Shown: positions 17,620 through 24,871 of the stretch, one piece after another
How positions within the stretch are numbered: position 1 is the first letter of the stretch
Layout of the letters: each line of letters opens with the position of its first letter
Assembly (NCBI GenBank): GCA_011391075.1
Contig: JAABRF010000001.1
Location: 1 to 64,000, forward strand
Source of the DNA: Flavobacteriia bacterium
Lineage (GTDB): Bacteria > Bacteroidota > Bacteroidia > Flavobacteriales > Flavobacteriaceae
DNA: 64,000 nucleotides
Reading direction: 5' to 3'
Position numbers and translations under genes: made by a program
The notes under the pieces: model-generated
Told to the model about the DNA's origin: nothing
Database searches by the model: none
What the model saw: the letters and a program-made list of their open reading frames with translations, nothing else

Positions 17620-18837
17620 ATGACATATCCTGAATCACTTCGATGGATGTACGCAAAACTCCCCATGTATCATCGCGTGGGTGCTCAAGCTTTTAAAAAG
17701 GATTTATCCAACACTCAGGCTTTGGCTCAATATTTAGGAAATCCGCATAATCAATTTAAGTCGATACACGTTGCAGGAACAAATGGGAAAGGCTCTACAA
17801 GTCACATGTTAGCTTCAGTATTACAAGAAGCTGGTTATAAAGTGGGTTTGTACACTTCACCACATCTCAAGGACTTTAGAGAACGAATCAAGATCAATGG
17901 CGGTTGTATCAGTAAAAGAAATGTTTCAAGTTTTATTACCAAAAATCAAAGTTTTTTAGAAAAACAAGGTTTATCTTTCTTTGAAATGACTGTAGGTTTG
18001 GCATTTCATTATTTTGCAAAATCCAAAGTCGATATTACGGTGATTGAAGTGGGTTTGGGTGGCCGTTTGGACTCTACTAATATCATCATTCCCGAACTGT
18101 CCATTATCACTAATATTGGTTACGATCATATGAATATGTTGGGAAATACGCTCCCGGAAATTGCATTTGAAAAAGCGGGAATTATCAAAAAGGGAATTCC
18201 GGTGGTGATCGGTGAAAAACAGGAAGAAACAACTGCTGTTTTTGAAAAAATAGCCAAATCACTGCAAGCACCGATAAGCTTTGCCTCCGATTCTCAATTT
18301 TCATTACCACCTTATGAATTAAAAGGAAATTACCAGGTTCACAATGTGAAAACAGTGTTATCGGCACTCAATATCCTCCATCAAAAAGGATGGAATTGTA
18401 CGCAAGAAGCAATCGAAAAAGGCTTGATGCATACAGTTTCCAATACCGGATTACAAGGTCGTTGGCAAAAGCTGGGCGAAAATCCCCTTATCATTTGCGA
18501 CACAGCTCACAATAAGGATGGATTGAAATACACCATGCAACAAATTAAAGAACAAAGCTTTGAACATTTACATATCGTCCTAGGTGTTGTAAATGATAAA
18601 GATTTAGATTCCGTTTTACCTCTTTTTCCCATATCGGCTACTTACTATTTCTGTCAGCCCAAAATTCCAAGAGCTCTGGATAAAGAAATTCTTCAGAAAA
18701 AGGCTGCTGAATTTGGCCTTAAGGGTCAAACATACTCTTCAGTCAATCGAGCACTTGCTAAAGCAAAGAAACTGGCACTACCCAATGATTTTATATACAT
18801 AGGTGGTAGCACGTTTGTTGTAGCTGAAGTTGTTTGA
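17620..18837 (+). CDS. folC: Bifunctional folylpolyglutamate synthase/dihydrofolate synthase
   Basis: 405 residues. The Mur-ligase fold shows VAGTNGKGSTSHML (about 49-62, ATP binding), GLYTSPHL, EVGLGGRLDSTN and DTAHNKDG. It adds glutamate to dihydropteroate and then to folates in the cytoplasm. The ATG starts at the base after the tonB stop, an unusual operon partner with no functional link that I can see. A bidirectional terminator follows. Confidence 0.95.
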   Translation: MTYPESLRWMYAKLPMYHRVGAQAFKKDLSNTQALAQYLGNPHNQFKSIHVAGTNGKGSTSHMLASVLQEAGYKVGLYTSPHLKDFRERIKINGGCISKRNVSSFITKNQSFLEKQGLSFFEMTVGLAFHYFAKSKVDITVIEVGLGGRLDSTNIIIPELSIITNIGYDHMNMLGNTLPEIAFEKAGIIKKGIPVVIGEKQEETTAVFEKIAKSLQAPISFASDSQFSLPPYELKGNYQVHNVKTVLSALNILHQKGWNCTQEAIEKGLMHTVSNTGLQGRWQKLGENPLIICDTAHNKDGLKYTMQQIKEQSFEHLHIVLGVVNDKDLDSVLPLFPISATYYFCQPKIPRALDKEILQKKAAEFGLKGQTYSSVNRALAKAKKLALPNDFIYIGGSTFVVAEVV

Positions 18838-18852
18838 TGTTAAAAATCAAAA

Positions 18853-18884
18853 AAAATCCTGTAATTGCTTACAGGATTTTTTTT
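18853..18884. terminator. Bidirectional terminator between folC and tRNA-Val(GAC)
   Basis: A 12-bp perfect stem AAAATCCTGTAA / TTACAGGATTTT with loop TTGC, with A and T runs on both sides, between convergent transcription units. Confidence 0.9.
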
Positions 18885-18885
18885 G

Positions 18886-18960
18886 TGGTCAATACTGGAT
18901 TCGAACCAGTGACTTCCACGTTGTCGACGTGACACTCTGAACCAACTGAGTTAATTGACC
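18886..18960 (-). tRNA. tRNA-Val (anticodon GAC), unusual C33
   Basis: A complete 75-nt cloverleaf on the minus strand: acceptor GGTCAAT / ATTGACC (7 bp) with discriminator A, D arm ACTC / GAGT, anticodon stem TCACG / CGTGG (one G-T pair), T arm ACTGG-TTCGAAT-CCAGT. The only reading that keeps all stem lengths gives the anticodon loop TCGACAA, with GAC at 34-36 and C at position 33, where U is nearly universal. The CCA end is not encoded. It follows tRNA-Val(TAC) on the same strand, with a terminator between. Confidence 0.8.
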
Positions 18961-19004
18961 GAATGTAGTAGAAAATCAAAAAAAATCAAACTTTCTACGA
19001 AATT

Positions 19005-19033
19005 AAAAAAGGCTGTCTGAAGGACAACCTTTT
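19005..19033 (-). terminator. Minus-strand terminator between the two tRNA-Val genes
   Basis: Read on the minus strand: GGTTGTC-CTTCA-GACAGCC (one G-T pair) followed by TTTTTT. It would end most transcripts from the tRNA-Val(TAC) promoter before tRNA-Val(GAC). Confidence 0.75.
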
Positions 19034-19034
19034 G

Positions 19035-19109
19035 TGGGCGATGAGGGGTTCGAACCCCCGACCCCCTCGGTGTAAACGAGGTGCTCTGAACCAGCTGAGC
19101 TAATCGCCC
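19035..19109 (-). tRNA. tRNA-Val (anticodon TAC)
   Basis: A 75-nt cloverleaf on the minus strand: acceptor GGGCGAT / ATCGCCC with discriminator A, D arm GCTC / GAGC, anticodon arm CCTCG-TTTACAC-CGAGG with anticodon TAC and normal U33, T arm GGGGG-TTCGAAC-CCCTC. The CCA end is not encoded. Confidence 0.96.
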
Positions 19110-19129
19110 TATTACGTTTTTAGAGATTG

Positions 19130-19160
19130 CAAATATAAGACGATTATTTAATTTGGCAAA
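19130..19160 (-). promoter_or_regulatory. Bacteroidota promoter of the tRNA-Val genes
   Basis: Read on the minus strand: a -33 TTTG (19160-19157), 19-bp spacer, and a -7 TATATTTG (19137-19130), about 20 bp before the tRNA 5' end. It is a complete match to the Bacteroidota housekeeping consensus. Confidence 0.8.
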
Positions 19161-19407
19161 CTTTTTTATTAAAATCTACTAATTTATTTTATCCCTGAAA
19201 TAAGTAGTTCATTATCAAATATTTTCAACTTTGAATTGAATTTATGAAAGTTTAATTTCGTTTATACAATTGTTTTACAACAAATATTACTAGATAAGTA
19301 ACTTTTAATACATTGTTAATCTAATAATTACATCTTAATTGCGTTCATTTAATATAAAGTGTAACATCTATCCATTTCATTCGTCTGATAATTAAATCGG
19401 AAATCTT

Positions 19408-20301
19408 TTGGAAACTATCATACAACTTTTTAATTTAGACAAAAAATACGGTGCCGTTCATGCCGTAGATAATCTGAGTTTTACGATTCAAAAAGGCACA
19501 GTATACGGTATTTTGGGACCTAATGGAAGTGGGAAATCTACCACATTGGGCATGTTGTTGAACGTGGTCAATCCAACCTCAGGAACATTTAATTGGTTTG
19601 ATGGTCAAATGTCTACCCATGATGCATTAAAAAGGGTAGGTGCTATTATTGAAAGGCCTAATTTTTACCCTTATATGTCAGCAGCTCAAAATCTTGAGTT
19701 AGTTTGTAAAATTAAAGGCATTACAACCGATAAAATTAATGAAAAACTAGAACTTGTAAATTTACTGGAACGCAGAAATGATAAATTCCGAACTTATTCT
19801 CTCGGGATGAAACAACGTCTAGCTATTGCTTCTGCCCTACTTAACGACCCTGAAATTTTAATTTTGGACGAACCTACGAATGGTTTAGATCCGAAAGGGA
19901 TTCAGGAAATTAGGCATATCATCAAATATATATCACAACAAGGAACAACCATTTTATTGGCATCTCATTTATTGGATGAAGTTGAAAAAGTGTGTTCTCA
20001 TGTTGTCATTTTACAGAAAGGTAAAAAACTATATGAAGGGCGTACTGATTTAATGACTCAATCACATGGTTTTGTTGAACTTAAAGCTGAAGGTGATGTT
20101 GAAAAACTCACAAGCATTTTACTTAATTTTAAAGGAATTGAAAAAATTGAAAAAGAAAACGAAATGATTTTAGCTTATTTGAATCTAGACATCAATACCG
20201 GACAACTGAATCAATATCTCTTTGAAAATGGGATTGTCGTATCACATTTAAAAATGAGTAAACCTTCACTTGAACAAAGATTTTTAGTTTTAACTGAATA
20301 G
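19408..20301 (+). CDS. ABC exporter ATP-binding protein
   Basis: 297 residues. Walker A GPNGSGKST (about 37-45), signature YSLGMKQR (about 131), Walker B ILILDEPTNGLDP (about 150), H-loop ASHLLDE. The length and C-terminal extension resemble the BcrA/CcmA-type ATPases that pair with an ABC-2 membrane protein. The start is TTG (TTG GAA ACT ...); no in-frame ATG is near. The permease gene follows after 148 bp, a gap that contains the palindrome-heptamer repeat. Substrate unknown. Confidence 0.85.
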   Translation: METIIQLFNLDKKYGAVHAVDNLSFTIQKGTVYGILGPNGSGKSTTLGMLLNVVNPTSGTFNWFDGQMSTHDALKRVGAIIERPNFYPYMSAAQNLELVCKIKGITTDKINEKLELVNLLERRNDKFRTYSLGMKQRLAIASALLNDPEILILDEPTNGLDPKGIQEIRHIIKYISQQGTTILLASHLLDEVEKVCSHVVILQKGKKLYEGRTDLMTQSHGFVELKAEGDVEKLTSILLNFKGIEKIEKENEMILAYLNLDINTGQLNQYLFENGIVVSHLKMSKPSLEQRFLVLTE

Positions 20302-20388
20302 TTTATTCTCACAGATTTTAATCTTAAAATTATTTATCTAATACTATTCCTTTAAATAAATTAAATATTATCAATTTTAGATTTTAGA

Positions 20389-20430
20389 CCCGATAGCTAT
20401 CGGGAAGATTTTAGAATTTGGAATTTGGAA
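20389..20430 (+). repeat. Palindrome CCCGATAGCTATCGGG plus heptamer repeats
   Basis: A perfect 16-bp palindrome (20389-20404) is followed, after AAGAT, by three 7-bp units TTTAGAA, TTTGGAA, TTTGGAA (20410-20430), ending 19 bp before the permease ATG. Same arrangement and orientation toward a gene as at 8425. Confidence 0.85.
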
Positions 20431-20449
20431 TTTAACTTATACCTATAAT

Positions 20450-21280
20450 ATGTGGCGATTACTTCAAATAGAATTACATAAAATAAGACATCATCGTGGT
20501 AGTAAATTTTTGATTATCTCCTATTTTTTCTTGTTGACCTCGCTTGCATTGATTGCTTCAATCAAGTTTGACATTGGACCAATAAAATTTCATCTAGCCG
20601 AACAAGGTATTTTCAACTTCCCATATATTTGGCATCTCAATACTTTTTTGGCAAGTATTCTTAAAATCTTTTTGATGTTGGTTATTGTTTCGATGATGTC
20701 CAATGAATATAGCAACAATACTTTAAAGCAAAATTTGATAGATGGATTGAGTAAAAAAGAGTTTGTTTTGTCCAAATTCTATACAGTCATTTTATTTGCA
20801 TTAATCTCTACCATTTTTGTTGCCATTACTACATTTATCTTGGGAATGATCTATTCAGATTATACTGAATGGCCCATCATTTTTACTGATTTGGAATACT
20901 TAATTTCTTATTTCATTAAATTGGTTGCTTTTTTTAGTTTTGGTTTGTTTTTGGGTGTATTGGTAAAAAGATCAGCATTTGCAATAGGCGCTTTATTCCT
21001 TTGGTTTATTATAGAAAGTATATTTATTGGATTGATGCGATGGAATTGGAAAATTGAAAATTACGACCATTACACGCAATTTTTGCCATTGAATGCAATG
21101 TCCAATTTAATAAAAGAACCTTTTACACGATTTAATGCTGTAAAATCGGTTGCGCAACAAATAGGAGAAACTATTCAGAAAGATTTTTCAGTCCAGTTTA
21201 CGGACATCTTAATAGTAATATTTTGGATAATACTATTTACATATAGTACTTACTATATTTTAATGAAAAGAGATTTATAA
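20450..21280 (+). CDS. ABC-2 type transporter permease
   Basis: 276 residues with about six membrane segments (about 20-40, 60-85, 105-130, 145-170, 180-200, 245-268). MWRLLQIELHKIRHH at the N-terminus and MMSNEYSNNTLKQNLIDGLSKKEFVLSK after TM2 are typical of ABC-2 permeases that partner BcrA-like ATPases. It forms a transporter with the ATPase encoded just upstream. The function could be drug or peptide export, or lipid handling; nothing nearby decides. Confidence 0.8.
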   Translation: MWRLLQIELHKIRHHRGSKFLIISYFFLLTSLALIASIKFDIGPIKFHLAEQGIFNFPYIWHLNTFLASILKIFLMLVIVSMMSNEYSNNTLKQNLIDGLSKKEFVLSKFYTVILFALISTIFVAITTFILGMIYSDYTEWPIIFTDLEYLISYFIKLVAFFSFGLFLGVLVKRSAFAIGALFLWFIIESIFIGLMRWNWKIENYDHYTQFLPLNAMSNLIKEPFTRFNAVKSVAQQIGETIQKDFSVQFTDILIVIFWIILFTYSTYYILMKRDL

Positions 21281-21361
21281 ATAAAAACACGTTATAGGAA
21301 GCTGATACAAAACTAATCTAAGTCAAATACTTAATCAATTAATAGCATTTTAAACTTCGTT

Positions 21362-22051
21362 TTATTCATAACCTTCTGATGCATGTTTTAATCCATCCAT
21401 ATCAATAATTTTTATTTTACGTCCTTTCAAATCAACCAATCCTTCATTTTTGTAATTGGACAACAGGCGAATAGCTGATTCTGTAGCCGTACCAATAGCA
21501 TTTGCAATTTCCTCTCGGGTCAATTTAACATCTATATAACCTTCAGAATCAACCCCAAAAGTAGTTTGTAGCTGAAGTAAAATATCGGCTAGTCTTTCTT
21601 TCACTGATTTTTGAGCCATCATAGAAATCGAAGCATTTGCTTGATTCAATTGGTGGGAAATATTTTTCATCAATTGAAGTGAAAAAGCAGGATTTTCCTT
21701 AATCGCTTGCATTACTTTAGACTTAGGTATAAAGCAAACTTGCATATCTTCTAATGCCGTAATGGTCAATCCTGCCGGTTCTTCGCTAAGCACCGACCTT
21801 TGACCTAAAATATTGCCTTGTTTTAAAAATTTAATGATTTGACTTTTACCATTGGTATTCAATTTACTCATTTTACATTTGCCACTACGCAAACAATAAA
21901 TACCATTCATCACATGGCCTTCGGTTACAATATTTTCACCTTTTTTAATATTTAGTGTTGTTTTACTGCGTGTAAAAGTCTCTAACTCCTCGAATACCAA
22001 CGTACTAAATTCATTTTCATTTTTTATGAAACAATGTTCACAAGCTCCCAT
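21362..22051 (-). CDS. Crp/Fnr family transcriptional regulator of the cbb3 locus
   Basis: 229 residues from the ATG at 22051 (MGACEHCF...). A longer reading to 22117 would start upstream of its own -7 element (TATATTTG, minus strand, 22094-22087), so it is rejected. A cyclic-nucleotide-binding-like beta-roll is followed by a Crp-type helix-turn-helix (LTREEIANAIGTATESAIRLL). Cysteines lie at 4, 7, 53, 59 and 106; the CxxC near the N-terminus could contribute to an Fe-S cluster as in FNR, but this is not certain. It is divergent from ccoI, with an FNR-box-like palindrome between, which suggests oxygen-dependent control of the oxidase and of itself. Confidence 0.88.
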   Translation of the reverse strand: MGACEHCFIKNENEFSTLVFEELETFTRSKTTLNIKKGENIVTEGHVMNGIYCLRSGKCKMSKLNTNGKSQIIKFLKQGNILGQRSVLSEEPAGLTITALEDMQVCFIPKSKVMQAIKENPAFSLQLMKNISHQLNQANASISMMAQKSVKERLADILLQLQTTFGVDSEGYIDVKLTREEIANAIGTATESAIRLLSNYKNEGLVDLKGRKIKIIDMDGLKHASEGYE

Positions 22052-22103
22052 AGTTGTATTATTTAAGATATGTTGTAAATTTGTAACAAATATATATAAA
22101 ATA

Positions 22104-22117
22104 TTGATAATTATCAT
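22104..22117. promoter_or_regulatory. FNR-box-like palindrome between the regulator and ccoI
   Basis: TTGAT-AATT-ATCAT matches the FNR consensus TTGATnnnnATCAA at nine of ten positions. It is centred about 29 bp upstream of the likely start of the regulator transcript, overlapping its -33 region (autorepression possible), and about 36 bp before the ccoI ATG. Confidence 0.7.
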
Positions 22118-22146
22118 ATTTCCATAAACGAAAGATTAAATTTTTT

Positions 22147-24522
22147 ATGAGTGATATTCCATGTTACCATTGCGGACTCGATTGTGGTAAAAATCCCATT
22201 GTATTCAATGAAAAGAATTTCTGTTGTAATGGTTGTAAAACTGTTTATGAGATTTTAAATCAGAATGAGTTGAGTTGTTATTATGATATGGAAAATTCTC
22301 CAGGTCAAATACCCAATGAAATAAAAGGCAAATACGAATATCTAAACAATCCTGAAATAGTTGAGAAATTAATTGAATTTAATGACGGAAACATCAGTGT
22401 TGTTGAATTTTATATACCATCCATTCATTGTAGTGCATGTATTTGGGTTTTAGAAAATCTAGAAAAGCTCAATCCTGCAATTGTTAATTCTATGGTCAAT
22501 TTTCCCAATAAAACCATTCGAATCAATTTTAAAACGGAGCATACTACTTTAAAAGCTATAGTTGAGTTATTAACTTCAATTGCTTATGAACCTTATATAA
22601 GTCTTGAAGATGCTGACAAAAGCGCCAAGAAAGTTGATAAAACTTTGATATATCAATTGGGTTATGCTGCTTTTGCTTTTGGGAATATCATGTTATTGGC
22701 TTTTCCCGAATATTTTGAAAAAGATGATCTTTGGTTGGAACATTACAAGTATATGTTCAGATATATGATGTTGGTTCTTTCAATACCGGTAGTAGTTTAT
22801 TCAGCAAAAGATTATTTTATAACAGCCTATAAAGGATTAAAAAAGGGAATTTTAAGTGTTGACGTACCAATAGCTTTGGGTATCATTGTTTTATTTGCAA
22901 GAAGTACATATGAAGCCTTTTTAGATGATGGAGTAGTCTTTTTTGATAGTTTATCGGGATTGGTTTTCTTTTTACTATTGGGTAGATTTTTTCAGCAAAA
23001 AACTTATAATTTTCTCTCATTTGAAAGAGACTATCGTTCCTACTTCCCTATAGCAGTAACCAAAATTGTAAATGGTAAGGAGGAAAATGTTCCGGTACAA
23101 TCCGTAAAAGAAGGAGACCGATTATTAATCAGAAATGAAGAATTGATACCAGTTGATGGTATTTTGATTCATGGAGAAGGGTTATTGGATTATAGCTTTG
23201 TTACCGGTGAATCTGTGTCGGTTTATAAAGCAAATGGGGAAAAAGTATATGCTGGTGGCAAGCAAATTGGTGGCGCCATTGAAATTGATGTCATTAATAA
23301 AATATCCGAAAGTTATCTCACTGAATTGTGGAGTAATGATGTTTTCGGGAAAGATACATTTGAAAGAGATTTAAAAACTGTTACAAACAACATCAGTAAA
23401 TATTTTACAGTAGTCATTTTAATAATTGCTGCAATTGCTGGAACTTTTTGGTTTATACATGATGCAAAAGAAACAATTGGAGTAATTTCTGCTGTTTTAA
23501 TTATTGCCTGTCCTTGCGCATTAGCATTATCTGCGCCATTTGCATTGGGTAATATGTTACGCATTTTTGGTTATCGAAAATTATACATGAAAAATGCTGG
23601 CGTGATTGAAAGAATGAATAAGATTGACCATATTATATTTGACAAAACAGGCACCATTACAACCAATGATTCATCTACACTTAGTTTTGAAGGAGAAGAA
23701 TTGACTCTTGAAGAACTACAATTGGTTAAAACATTAATACGTTCATCCAACCATCCATTGAGTAGGGCTTTGAATGATGCCATCTCGGTTGAACCTTTTT
23801 TAGACAAAATTGAAAATTATCAAGAAGTATTGGGTAAAGGAATTAGTGGAATTATTCAAGGAAATGAAATCAAAATAGGATCGGCATTTTTTGTAGAAAC
23901 CAAGTTGGAACAAAACCTGAATACGATTATTTTTATAAAAATCAATCAAGACATCAAAGGATATTTCAGGAGTAAGAATGTGTACAGAGAAGATGTAGAA
24001 AATGTGTTTACGCAATTGGGTAAAAAATACAAACTGAGTATTTTATCAGGGGATAATGAAGGCGAAAAAGTTTATTTAGAGAAAATATTACCGGTTGGAA
24101 CTACTCTTTTGTTCTCACAAACACCGCAAAACAAATTGGATTATGTTAAGAAACTTCAAGAAGAAGGAAGTCACGTTTTGATGGTAGGAGATGGTTTAAA
24201 TGATGCAGGTGCATTGGCTCAAAGTAATGTAGGAATTGCCATTTCGGAAAATGTAAATGTATTTTCTCCAGCCTGTGATGCCATAATGGAAGCAAAACTT
24301 TTTAACAAATTACCCAAGTTTTTAACACTTTCACATAAAACTATACAAATTATCAAGTGGAGTTTTAAAGTTTCTTTTACCTACAACGTTGTAGGATTGT
24401 ATTTTGCTGTAACTGCACAACTTACACCTATTGTAGCTGCTATTTTGATGCCATTGAGTTCAATAAGCATAGTGGTTTTTGTTACTATTTTAACTAATTT
24501 CTATGCAAAAAGGATAAGGTGA
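22147..24522 (+). CDS. ccoI: Copper-transporting P1B-type ATPase CcoI (cbb3 oxidase biogenesis)
   Basis: 791 residues. The N-terminal Cys-rich domain (C6, C9, C13, C26, C27, C30: CYHCGLDCG...FCCNGC) is typical of CcoI/FixI, followed by a heavy-metal-associated domain (C95SAC98), membrane segments, TGES-type actuator loop, the CPC metal site (455-457), the phosphorylation motif DKTGTIT (D499) and GDGLNDAG. It pumps copper into the periplasm for the CuB site of cbb3 oxidase. ccoS follows after 84 bp. The leader is short (A/T-rich TAAATTTT at 22137), so the mRNA may be nearly leaderless. Confidence 0.95.
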   Translation: MSDIPCYHCGLDCGKNPIVFNEKNFCCNGCKTVYEILNQNELSCYYDMENSPGQIPNEIKGKYEYLNNPEIVEKLIEFNDGNISVVEFYIPSIHCSACIWVLENLEKLNPAIVNSMVNFPNKTIRINFKTEHTTLKAIVELLTSIAYEPYISLEDADKSAKKVDKTLIYQLGYAAFAFGNIMLLAFPEYFEKDDLWLEHYKYMFRYMMLVLSIPVVVYSAKDYFITAYKGLKKGILSVDVPIALGIIVLFARSTYEAFLDDGVVFFDSLSGLVFFLLLGRFFQQKTYNFLSFERDYRSYFPIAVTKIVNGKEENVPVQSVKEGDRLLIRNEELIPVDGILIHGEGLLDYSFVTGESVSVYKANGEKVYAGGKQIGGAIEIDVINKISESYLTELWSNDVFGKDTFERDLKTVTNNISKYFTVVILIIAAIAGTFWFIHDAKETIGVISAVLIIACPCALALSAPFALGNMLRIFGYRKLYMKNAGVIERMNKIDHIIFDKTGTITTNDSSTLSFEGEELTLEELQLVKTLIRSSNHPLSRALNDAISVEPFLDKIENYQEVLGKGISGIIQGNEIKIGSAFFVETKLEQNLNTIIFIKINQDIKGYFRSKNVYREDVENVFTQLGKKYKLSILSGDNEGEKVYLEKILPVGTTLLFSQTPQNKLDYVKKLQEEGSHVLMVGDGLNDAGALAQSNVGIAISENVNVFSPACDAIMEAKLFNKLPKFLTLSHKTIQIIKWSFKVSFTYNVVGLYFAVTAQLTPIVAAILMPLSSISIVVFVTILTNFYAKRIR

Positions 24523-24533
24523 TTCTTTAGCTC

Positions 24534-24547
24534 ATGATTTTTATCAT
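24534..24547 (+). promoter_or_regulatory. FNR-like palindrome at class II position upstream of ccoS-ccoNOQP
   Basis: ATGAT-TTTT-ATCAT, a symmetrical variant of TTGATnnnnATCAA, centred at 24540.5. A -7 element TAATTTTG lies at 24569-24576, which puts the transcription start near 24581 and the palindrome near -41, the classical position for an FNR/CRP activator. No -33 TTTG is present, as expected for an activator-dependent promoter. Confidence 0.6.
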
Positions 24548-24606
24548 ATTTTATTTCAAAATAAGAATTAATTTTGCATAACTCAAATTTTTATACAAAG
24601 TAATAA

Positions 24607-24816
24607 ATGGAGGTAATATATCTTACAATGACCATAACGGTAATTATAGCCGGCTTGTTTTTATACCTCTTTTTTGTAAATGTGAAAAAAGGGCAATATG
24701 ACGATATATACACGCCTTCAGTACGGATGCTTTTTGATGATGAGTTGGTCAAAGAACCTACTCAAGAGGCAAAAAAGGAAGAGCAAAAAGCAGCTGAAGT
24801 AAAAAAAGACAGTTAG
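24607..24816 (+). CDS. ccoS: cbb3-type oxidase assembly protein CcoS
   Basis: 69 residues. One N-terminal membrane helix (about 4-24) followed by the typical VKKGQYDDIYTPSVRMLFDDE block and a charged Lys/Glu tail. CcoS is needed to insert cofactors into the catalytic subunit of cbb3 oxidase. It begins the ccoS-NO-Q-P unit; a -7 element is at 24569. Confidence 0.93.
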   Translation: MEVIYLTMTITVIIAGLFLYLFFVNVKKGQYDDIYTPSVRMLFDDELVKEPTQEAKKEEQKAAEVKKDS

Positions 24817-24871
24817 ACTGTAACCAATAATTTAACACAATCAAATATTAATTAATCAATTTTTTTTAAGT

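Noticed and set aside
18886-18960. Reading this tRNA as tRNA-Asp (GTC) or tRNA-Ser (CGA)
   Set aside because: These readings break the 5-bp anticodon stem or put a pyrimidine at position 37; only GAC fits the cloverleaf.
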